From contig JAUWEO010000018.1 in the NCBI GenBank assembly GCA_030608245.1, positions 1 through 14,034 on the forward strand: a stretch of 14,034 bases of DNA, read 5' to 3'. A program made the translations under genes and the position numbers. Of this stretch, positions 1 through 6,191 are shown in pieces. Within the stretch, counting starts at the first letter, position 1. Each line of letters starts with the position of its first letter. The notes beneath the pieces were generated by a model, which ran no database searches, was not told where the DNA came from, and was given only the letters and a program-made list of their open reading frames with translations. The stretch is from Candidatus Latescibacterota bacterium. GTDB taxonomy: Bacteria; Latescibacterota; MVCY01.

Positions 1-657
1 ATAAAGTGAGAGTCTGAATCCATCGGGAGCGTTGTCCACAGCAGATGACATTTCTGCGACACCCCCGGATTGTGCACTGGTGATGATCACGGGATTATTC
101 TCAAAACTCGGAGAAAAAGAGATGATATCACCATTGGAATACCATGCACATTCCCTCCATATTGTCAGCGTGCCATCAGATTTCCCTGGAGCAACAGCAA
201 CAGATTGAACCCACCCTGATGAAGGATTTCCATTGTGGTCGTTGATTGCTAACCAACAGTTATTAGAGGCATTATCTACGGCACACGCCATTTTGGCGAT
301 ACCATTCGCCTGTGCACTTGTTACTATCACAGGTTCACTGGCAAAGGTAGGGGAAAAGTGAAGATACTCGCCATAGCCATGCCAGGCACGTTCTGTCCAG
401 AATGAAAGATCGTCAATATTTGATAATGTATCTTCACCAACAGCAATTACTTGTACATATCCGGACGTGGAATTGCCATTGTGATCATAAAGTAAGAGTC
501 TGAATTTATCGGGAGCATTATCCACAGCAGATGATATCTGGGCTTCGCCTGAATCTCCACTGTGTGCACTTGTTACTATTACCGGAGCACCACTAAAAGG
601 TTGTGGAAAATTGATGATATCTCCATTACTACACCAGGAACAATCACTCCAAATTCT
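1..657 (-). repeat. Three tandem lectin-like repeats inside the caspase-like gene
   Basis: The repeats start near Trp283, Trp367 and Trp447 of the protein (period 84 then 80 residues); the third is cut by the window edge. Each has W...W..NGD/GE, F....P.VI.TSA, AVDNA and, in the two complete ones, DHNGN followed by GW/GYVQ. Repeats 1 and 3 are close at DNA level: bases 1-48 and 487-534 match at 43 of 48 positions, so these copies were duplicated or homogenised fairly recently. The pattern suits the H-type lectin beta-sandwich, but this is a resemblance by eye, not a profile match. Confidence 0.7.
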
Positions 658-1497
658 AACACCTTCTGCTGCAATATAATAGCCATTCAGCGCATACATT
701 GAAGAGACGTATCCATCTTTCATAAAGTTCGTGTGTGTATGATCGTATTCGTCGGTACCATATAATCCCCCCATACCATCCCCGTTATCGTCTATAAGAG
801 GATGTTCACCTGCTGCCAGAGAATATGAAGCTTCCCATTGATAAGCTTCTGCCATTGAGATGTAGCCGTCTTCATTCTTATCACTAAGGTCACTGACAGA
901 ACCTCCTCTAAGAGCCGCTCGCCACTTACCCGCCCAACCATAACTGTTAAGCTCGGAAGCATTTACGGAAGTTACAGAAATCAGACGATTTCTACTTATA
1001 TGAGGGATTACTGCACCACTATAGCAAGGATTATAGGCACCAATAAAAATTTTGGCATCGATATTCCGGATGAGATTCTCATAATCTGCGAACAACATGG
1101 ATTTATCATGACATTGCCAAGAGTTCCTATTGCCATGACTCACCCAGTACACGTACACGAGATCATCCTGGCCGGAAAGCTTCTGAATCTCATTAAACGC
1201 CCATTCAACGTTCGATTTGTTACTTATTTTATCAACCATTTCTGGATGAGCATCTGTGCTATCTCCATAACTTAAGAAGAATACGTTTTCAGCATCGAAT
1301 CCAAGATCCATCAATTGGCGATACATGCCTCCTGTATCACCCCAATACCAGAGATACCTCTGTCCACTTGCATTAGCACCCATGACTATGACTGCGTACC
1401 TATCAGAATAAGGAACCCATTCACTATACGAGATCCTGGGAATACTAAACAGACCTAATGTAAGGACTGACAAGAGAAAAAGCTTCATCTTTCTCAC
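1..1497 (-). CDS. Secreted caspase-like (C13/C14 fold) peptidase with EF-hand and lectin-like C-terminal repeats, 3' end cut by window edge
   Basis: 499 codons are readable from a GTG at 1497; the frame is still open at base 1, so the C-terminus is missing. GTG is chosen because GGAGG at 1504-1508 lies 6 bases upstream; the ATG at 1488 would be 15 bases away. Residues 1-25 form a signal peptide (KLFLLSVLTLGLFSIP core). The caspase-like domain spans about 33-180: RYAVIVMGANASG strand, His121 in WVSHGN and Cys158 in NPCYSG, the expected His/Cys dyad of clan CD peptidases. A full EF-hand loop follows at 206-217 (D206, N208, D210, G211, I213, E217), and a second Asp-rich turn DDNGDGMGG at 236-244. 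From about 281 come three repeats of 80-84 residues with the pattern F..P.V.TSA...AVDNA...DHNGN, resembling H-type lectin domains. Likely a cell-surface or secreted protease whose repeats bind glycans (inference). It has its own leader, so it is probably transcribed apart from the gene upstream. Confidence 0.88.
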   Translation of the reverse strand, partial: MRKMKLFLLSVLTLGLFSIPRISYSEWVPYSDRYAVIVMGANASGQRYLWYWGDTGGMYRQLMDLGFDAENVFFLSYGDSTDAHPEMVDKISNKSNVEWAFNEIQKLSGQDDLVYVYWVSHGNRNSWQCHDKSMLFADYENLIRNIDAKIFIGAYNPCYSGAVIPHISRNRLISVTSVNASELNSYGWAGKWRAALRGGSVSDLSDKNEDGYISMAEAYQWEASYSLAAGEHPLIDDNGDGMGGLYGTDEYDHTHTNFMKDGYVSSMYALNGYYIAAEGVRIWSDCSWCSNGDIINFPQPFSGAPVIVTSAHSGDSGEAQISSAVDNAPDKFRLLLYDHNGNSTSGYVQVIAVGEDTLSNIDDLSFWTERAWHGYGEYLHFSPTFASEPVIVTSAQANGIAKMACAVDNASNNCWLAINDHNGNPSSGWVQSVAVAPGKSDGTLTIWRECAWYSNGDIISFSPSFENNPVIITSAQSGGVAEMSSAVDNAPDGFRLSLY

Positions 1498-1752
1498 GAT
1501 GTTCCTCCTTAAAATTCGATTTTAAGTTCATATTGTTACAGATAGATACATAATGAGATGATTAGATTGGGCCAGTTGTTCTAAGGCCAGTTCAAACTCA
1601 CCGAGGTAGGACGAACCTTTATGAGACGTTATCCCGATCCTCGTAAGGTGGTACGCTTGGGCAGATGTGATCTATTCGTAGCGCCCGCTACCGCCCGCAA
1701 AAAAATCTCAAAGATAATTCCAAAAAACCCTTGGCAACGTCTTGGAAAATGT
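1498..1752 (-). promoter_or_regulatory. Leader region of the caspase-like gene (no clear promoter boxes)
   Basis: This stretch between the terminator after the propeller gene and the GTG at 1497 has no convincing gene. Besides the Shine-Dalgarno sequence (1504-1508) it holds an 8-base direct repeat, ggccagtt, at 1570-1577 and 1585-1592 (15-base period), and a perfect palindrome gtagcgcccgctac at 1678-1691. The promoter of the caspase-like gene most likely lies here, because a terminator precedes it, but no -35/-10 pair stood out. The direct repeat could be a regulator site (inference). Confidence 0.3.
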
Positions 1753-1773
1753 AAAAACGGCTATCTACATAGC
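1753..1773 (-). terminator. Weak Rho-independent terminator after the DUF5107-VCBS-ASPIC gene
   Basis: Read on the minus strand, the bases right after the TGA stop (1776-1774) form GCTAT-GTAG-ATAGC, a 5-bp stem with a 4-base loop, followed by CG and five Ts (1757-1753), then further T-rich sequence. The layout is that of an intrinsic terminator, but the stem is short and only partly GC, so readthrough is likely. Confidence 0.45.
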
Positions 1774-4700
1774 TCAACTCTCGCCTTCCTTCACCACCAG
1801 TTTCTTGTTGGTCATCACGTCTCTTATAACTTCTGTTTTACCTGATGGCCATCGGATCTTTATCTCATCAACTCTCATCACTTTTCCCAGGCCAAAATGG
1901 ACCGTTCTGCCATTTCTATCCGTCATCTCACGCACCTGACGATACCCACCTGAAATCACCTCGACTCTTGCACCGATACCATCTCGGTTGCTCTCACTGC
2001 CGATCAATTCCACCTCGAGCCATGCGTTCTGACCTGGCAGGTTCTTGTACAGAAGGCCCCCAGGGGCGAATCTACCTGCGAAGATGTCCACTGCTCCATC
2101 CTGGTTGTAATCGAAGGGCACAAGCCGAGACGTCCACATGGGAAATGCGACTCGGGCTGCGGAGGCCACATCTGTGAAGGTCCCATCCCCGTTATTTCGC
2201 AGGAGAACATGCGACGGCCCAAACGTGCTCATATATATATCCAGATCCCCGTCATTGTCGAAATCAGCGGCGATGCCTCTGAACCCGCGTTTCACCTCGA
2301 TGATCCCTGCTTCAGCGGTCGCATCGGTGAAAACGAGATCCCCCTGATTGCGGTAGAGAACAGCTCCCTCCCAATAGACAGCATACACGTCCATATCGCC
2401 ATCGTTGTCAAAATCTCCAGGCACGAGCGCAGACGCACCCTCCTTGCTGCTGCTGAAACCTGCCTTCTCTGTGACGTTGGCAAACGTGCCATTACCCTCA
2501 TTGCAAAAGAGGAAAACTCCCCTGATATTTGCAATCAAAGCGTCTGAATCGCCATCCCCATCCAGATCGGTGAACGCCATGGCGAATACCGTCCCCGATG
2601 TTCGCAAACCCGCACGGTCACCAGCCCAGGTAAAGGTGCCATCACCTTTATTGCGCATAACGGCGATACCTCTCTCGTGCCCCACAACCAGGTCTAAAAA
2701 ACCGTCCAGGTCATAGTCTACAAAACGGGGCACAGCGGAACCTTCCCCCCAGAAGTCTGCACGAGCCGGCAGGGCTACGTCGGCGAAGGTGCCATCACCC
2801 CAATTACGGAACAGCGAGGCCGGCCGCCGCCAGCCGTTCACCACAAAGATATCCACATCTCCGTCGTTGTCATAGTCGCTGCAGGTTGCGCCCATAGGGC
2901 TTGTATCATAAGCGACATTGGCCGATACCTCTGAAAAGGTGCCATCCGGATTCTGTGCAAAGAGCGCATTCTTGGTGCCACCCTCTTCGTACCCCCTGCC
3001 AATGAACAAGTCCAGATCGCCATCACCATCGAAATCCCCTGGGATAGCCAGACGTATGTTCCTGCTCATTTCGAGCCGTGAACCCGCTGTCACCTCCTCA
3101 AACGAGGGATAGCTCCCCAAGGTAACCTGGAACTGCTCCTGCCAGGTGTGCCCCCTCCTGTCAGCGATCTCAAGCTGGAATGAAACATCCTGCTGGACAT
3201 TCGCTTTCACTGACAGCTCGGTGCGAAATCTCCCCGCTGCCGATTCCGTTCTGGGATCAACATGGCCAAACGTTGCCTCGGTGTGTTCAAGCCTCACCTC
3301 TCCGTCGCTTGTGCTTAGAATAGCCTTCACGTCCTCTGCGTGTCCTCGTCCTGCGTTTCTCAACACAACCTCCAGGGTGGCTTTCTCACCGGGCTGCCAA
3401 AAGCCGTCAGCATTTGTGTCGTCCACTACCCTGTAAGAAACGAAGGCAAGCAACGGCTCCAAGACTTCTGGCCGGCAACGGACAAGCGTCTCTTTTCCCT
3501 CGGTGAGCGTAAGCTGGAGCTTGAGAGGAGCCATCCGGGCGGGAAGCTCTGTCGTTCCGCTGACCACCTGACCGGGAACGATATTCACCGGTTCACTATA
3601 CAGGATAGTCTCTCCGGCGGCAAGCTGACATAGTCCGTTCTTGATCGGTCTGGCAGACGAGACGGCAAAGGAGATCAGCTCTCTTGTGGGATCGGCCGTA
3701 AACTTCACCACCGCATCCGGGTTAGCATAGGTGAAACCGCCGTCGGACTTGAACGGATACATCACCTCCTGGACCGCGCGCGTCTCCCCAGGTTTTATGG
3801 TCGCATAGTCGTTGAACGTCTTGGTGACACCCCCCCATAGTTCAACATAGCCCCGGTCGGGCGTGGTTGAGAACCGTTGCCACCAGCTCCCTTTTCTGGC
3901 CGGATTTCCCCAGAACCACGTCTTTACCCCCGGACTCACTTCCTTGTCAAAGATCCTGACAATCCCCTCGTCTTGCTCGTGACAATAGGCCCCAAAGAAC
4001 CCATCTTTCAGGCTGTCGGCATAGACGATACCAGAGCTCTGCCAGCCGGTCGCATAGCGCACGTCCTCGCGGAGAGATGGCTTATCCCTCAGCGGCTTCC
4101 ACCAATTTCCTTCAGAGTAGCTAAAAATGAGCTTGTCCGACGGTACTACGAACTCCGTGCCAGGAGTGATCTCACCCCCACCTGGAGCCCACATGGGATT
4201 GACCCACTGTTGATACCTGATCTGCTCGCTGGTGGGATTGTGGGCTTCAGCTCTGGCCTGGTAGTAGGCCCTATCAGGAAAAACCGAGATCGTCAACCTC
4301 ATCTCTAGTTTGGTGTTCGGCTCCGTTACCCACATCCGTACACTCTTAGCTTTCTGGCTATCCTCTAACACCTCGTATTGCCAGGGGATGCTCCAAATAG
4401 TACCATGCTCTTCGTCCGGGAGTGTATACTCCACACCCCCCAAAATCAGCCACCAGCCAAGTTGATTGGCCTTACCGATGAGCGGTCCGGCAACCTTGGC
4501 GCGCCAGAGCTGCTCATGCCCGGTGGGTTTGAAGAGGAACGAGTAGACCCTCCCCATTTCCGGCAACAGCACAAGCTTAATGTAGTTATTCTCTATGGTA
4601 ATCGCCGGGAGGCTCTTTTCGACCACCTCGGCGGACAGGCGGTCATAACCTCGGGGCACGAAACGGGGATACCCCAGCTCATCATATCTTAGGGCCTGAT

Positions 4701-4860
4701 CATAGGACAGCATCCTCACAGTGATGTCTCCCTCAGACAGTCGCAAGAGCCCCAAGACACTCGCAGGCAAACACAGGATAATACAGACCGCCAAAGCCAA
4801 CGCAAAAGTGATGCCCGACCTCCTGAGTCTCTTTAAGTCTTTGCTCTCTCGATATATCAT
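1774..4860 (-). CDS. Exported multidomain protein: DUF5107 + CARDB-like + seven VCBS/FG-GAP repeats + ASPIC/UnbV
   Basis: 1028 residues from the ATG at 4860. GGGGG (4867-4871) is 6 bases from it but only 3 from the adjacent ATG at 4863; a further in-frame ATG at 4944 has no such site. An N-terminal hydrophobic segment (about 17-38, TFALALAVCIILCLPASVLG) is a signal peptide or anchor. Domains: DUF5107 about 80-377 (NNYIKLVLLPEMGRVYS, WWLILGGVEYTLP, EEHGTIW), a mutarotase-like fold; a CARDB/Ig-like domain about 470-582 with DTNADGFWQPGE; seven Ca-binding D.D.DGD.D loops near 609, 662, 715, 765, 816, 866 and 917, spaced 50-53 residues and so probably one seven-bladed integrin-like propeller; ASPIC/UnbV 947-1027 (RDGIGARVEV, IKIRWPSGKTE). 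It probably acts outside the cytoplasm in glycan binding or surface adhesion (inference). The DUF5107 part is paralogous to the lipoprotein at 12022-13407, whose LLPEMGRVYS block is identical. Confidence 0.92.
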   Translation of the reverse strand: MIYRESKDLKRLRRSGITFALALAVCIILCLPASVLGLLRLSEGDITVRMLSYDQALRYDELGYPRFVPRGYDRLSAEVVEKSLPAITIENNYIKLVLLPEMGRVYSFLFKPTGHEQLWRAKVAGPLIGKANQLGWWLILGGVEYTLPDEEHGTIWSIPWQYEVLEDSQKAKSVRMWVTEPNTKLEMRLTISVFPDRAYYQARAEAHNPTSEQIRYQQWVNPMWAPGGGEITPGTEFVVPSDKLIFSYSEGNWWKPLRDKPSLREDVRYATGWQSSGIVYADSLKDGFFGAYCHEQDEGIVRIFDKEVSPGVKTWFWGNPARKGSWWQRFSTTPDRGYVELWGGVTKTFNDYATIKPGETRAVQEVMYPFKSDGGFTYANPDAVVKFTADPTRELISFAVSSARPIKNGLCQLAAGETILYSEPVNIVPGQVVSGTTELPARMAPLKLQLTLTEGKETLVRCRPEVLEPLLAFVSYRVVDDTNADGFWQPGEKATLEVVLRNAGRGHAEDVKAILSTSDGEVRLEHTEATFGHVDPRTESAAGRFRTELSVKANVQQDVSFQLEIADRRGHTWQEQFQVTLGSYPSFEEVTAGSRLEMSRNIRLAIPGDFDGDGDLDLFIGRGYEEGGTKNALFAQNPDGTFSEVSANVAYDTSPMGATCSDYDNDGDVDIFVVNGWRRPASLFRNWGDGTFADVALPARADFWGEGSAVPRFVDYDLDGFLDLVVGHERGIAVMRNKGDGTFTWAGDRAGLRTSGTVFAMAFTDLDGDGDSDALIANIRGVFLFCNEGNGTFANVTEKAGFSSSKEGASALVPGDFDNDGDMDVYAVYWEGAVLYRNQGDLVFTDATAEAGIIEVKRGFRGIAADFDNDGDLDIYMSTFGPSHVLLRNNGDGTFTDVASAARVAFPMWTSRLVPFDYNQDGAVDIFAGRFAPGGLLYKNLPGQNAWLEVELIGSESNRDGIGARVEVISGGYRQVREMTDRNGRTVHFGLGKVMRVDEIKIRWPSGKTEVIRDVMTNKKLVVKEGES

Positions 4861-4866
4861 CATTGT

Positions 4867-4871
4867 CCCCC
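4867..4871 (-). promoter_or_regulatory. Ribosome binding site GGGGG deciding the start of the DUF5107-VCBS gene
   Basis: AAAGGGGG precedes ACAATGATG. The second ATG (4860) has 6-base spacing and the first (4863) only 3, so initiation at 4860 is preferred. GGGGG rather than GGAGG can still pair with the CCUCC anti-SD through a G-U wobble. Confidence 0.6.
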
Positions 4872-5095
4872 TTTCTGACTTGCCGCTATGGCAATTTATA
4901 ATTTGAGAGGTAAACTCGGGTACTGGGTCTATTTGGATGGGCAAGCCGGGCCAGAATGGCTGAGGTTAATTTACGATCCTTTCGCAAAAAGTTGCATTTC
5001 CCCTCCCCTGTGGGGAGGGGATAAAGGGGAGGGGGAGTATTTTGGACTTTTTACGAGTCAATCAATTTATGAGTAGGATTCTCTTCCAAATCTCC
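4872..5095 (-). other. Intergenic stretch between the GHL10-like gene and the DUF5107-VCBS gene
   Basis: No gene is visible. The only strong structure is the C/G-rich palindrome described separately (5000-5035). The rest is AT-richer than the flanking genes and contains no promoter boxes I would defend, so the downstream gene is likely read through from the GHL10-like gene or has a weak promoter here. Confidence 0.4.
5000..5035. repeat. C/G-rich palindromic repeat (9-bp stem) with an extra G-rich arm
   Basis: cccctcccc (5000-5008), loop tgt, ggggagggg (5012-5020) form a perfect 9-bp hairpin. After ataaa comes a second ggggaggggg arm (5026-5035) that could pair with the same left arm. Such C4TC4/G4AG4 hairpins occur as dispersed intergenic repeats in many bacterial genomes (general knowledge). 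Reading on the minus strand, a TTTTT run lies about ten bases past the stem, so it might also weaken transcription between the two genes. Confidence 0.7.
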
Positions 5096-6133
5096 CTATC
5101 GGCCCGACATTTCCACCTTCGTCGGGAACAGGGCCCCAGCGGCCTGCTCCAAATAGGGCTCAAGAGCCCTGTAGGTGAAGAACACCATCCCGTCCATCCC
5201 CTCCTCTCTGGCGATCCGCACTTGGTCGATCACCTCCTGAGCAGAGCGGAGCTCTCCATGTGAGGTGCGCACACCGACAGTGATGTATGTCGGACACTTA
5301 CCGTCGATCACTTCAATATACTCCTTGCAACGGTAGCGGAACGTCCGATAGTCGTAGGCATAGCCTGTCGGGTTTACCCAGTCTAAGTAGCCCTGCTTAA
5401 CCCATGTCGGCCAGTCCTGATACACCCCATGACATCCCGTTACGCTCCAGAAGTAGGACGAGATCTCTGTCCCCGGCTTCTTTGTGTGGATCTCCTCAGC
5501 CAACTCCCTCAAAAAGGCGACACCCTGTTTCTCCCGCCACCTGTCCCAACAGGGCAGAAAAGGGCTATCCTCCCCAATATCCAGGGGGTCAACCCCATAC
5601 TGTTTCCCGAACGCCGAGCGGCAGTAGGTACAGTAGCACGCGTCCTTTACCCCTCCGTACCGGAGATAGTCAAGGCTGATCCCGTCCACGTCGTAATGCT
5701 CGACCACCTCCATAATCGTCTCCACTTCAAACCTTCGTGCCTCCGGTTTGGACGGATCCGCCCAGCCGATCTCCTGGCCGTCTTTGTTCACCACCGCCCA
5801 CTGATGATGTTCCTGAAGCACCGGGCCTAACTGGCTGTCTCCCTCCGGAAAGACGCAGAACCAGGGATACACCCTGAGCCCCACCTGATGCGCCTCCTTC
5901 GTGATCCTGCCGATGACATCCCAGGGATAGGTGTTCTGTCTCAGTTCACCCTGGTAGTAAGCATTACATCTCGTCCCCAACGCCAATGGGATGACGAAGT
6001 TCAGGTTATGCTCCGCCAAGTTTGTCATAATCCCTTCGATCTGTCTGTAGCCCTCGGTTCGGTCTTGGCTGAAGTCCGGGTGGATATAAACCCCCCTGCC
6101 CTCTATTTTCTGACTCCGCTTCGTCTTGTCCAT
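5096..6133 (-). CDS. GHL10-type glycoside hydrolase-like protein (TIM barrel), cytoplasmic
   Basis: 345 residues from ATG 6133; GGGGG at 6143-6147 is 9 bases upstream. It reads as a hypothetical glycoside-hydrolase family like GHL10 (YngK-type): early strand RGVYIHPDF, HQVGLRVYPWFCVFPEG, ADPSKPEARRFEVETI, and the hallmark YDVDGISLDYLRYGG at 147-161, where Asp155 is the best catalytic candidate. W.RWREKQGVAFLRELAEEI and KPGTEISSYFW follow, and the C-terminal barrel strand EGMDGMVFFTYRAL is intact. A CYCTYC cluster (166-171) just after the hallmark motif resembles the short Cys clusters of some glycosidase-like barrels and may bind metal. No signal peptide or membrane segment is visible, unlike its neighbours, so it should act on imported or internal sugars. 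It lies 58 bases after the beta-helix gene, consistent with one operon. Substrate unknown. Confidence 0.88.
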   Translation of the reverse strand: MDKTKRSQKIEGRGVYIHPDFSQDRTEGYRQIEGIMTNLAEHNLNFVIPLALGTRCNAYYQGELRQNTYPWDVIGRITKEAHQVGLRVYPWFCVFPEGDSQLGPVLQEHHQWAVVNKDGQEIGWADPSKPEARRFEVETIMEVVEHYDVDGISLDYLRYGGVKDACYCTYCRSAFGKQYGVDPLDIGEDSPFLPCWDRWREKQGVAFLRELAEEIHTKKPGTEISSYFWSVTGCHGVYQDWPTWVKQGYLDWVNPTGYAYDYRTFRYRCKEYIEVIDGKCPTYITVGVRTSHGELRSAQEVIDQVRIAREEGMDGMVFFTYRALEPYLEQAAGALFPTKVEMSGR

Positions 6134-6191
6134 TCTCGCATTCCCCCTTTGTGGATTATGGGATCAACCCCTTCAAGAGGATAAACTTGAA

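Noticed and set aside
1000..1275. 91-residue plus-strand open frame inside the caspase-like gene
   Set aside because: It lies antisense to a well-supported gene with catalytic motifs and has no ribosome site or recognisable domain.
1678..1691. Perfect palindrome gtagcgcccgctac near an A run as a plus-strand or minus-strand terminator
   Set aside because: On the minus strand the T run precedes the hairpin rather than following it, and on the plus strand the following run is A, so it fits neither orientation.
1621..1939. Plus-strand open frames across the gap and the end of the DUF5107-VCBS gene
   Set aside because: Mostly antisense to the ASPIC domain, with no ribosome site and no recognisable protein pattern.
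2838..3029. Minus-strand short frames in other phases within the VCBS repeats (also 2004-2222 and 2292-2534)
   Set aside because: The Asp/Gly-rich repeated codons open alternative frames by composition; the main frame has clear domains.
4861..4944. N-terminal extension of the DUF5107-VCBS protein to the upstream ATG at 4944
   Set aside because: It would run through the ribosome site and place a hydrophilic stretch before the export signal.
5000..5020. The C/G-rich hairpin as a true intrinsic terminator after the GHL10-like gene
   Set aside because: The nearest T run on the minus strand is about ten bases past the stem, too far for a standard terminator, so it was kept as a repeat only.
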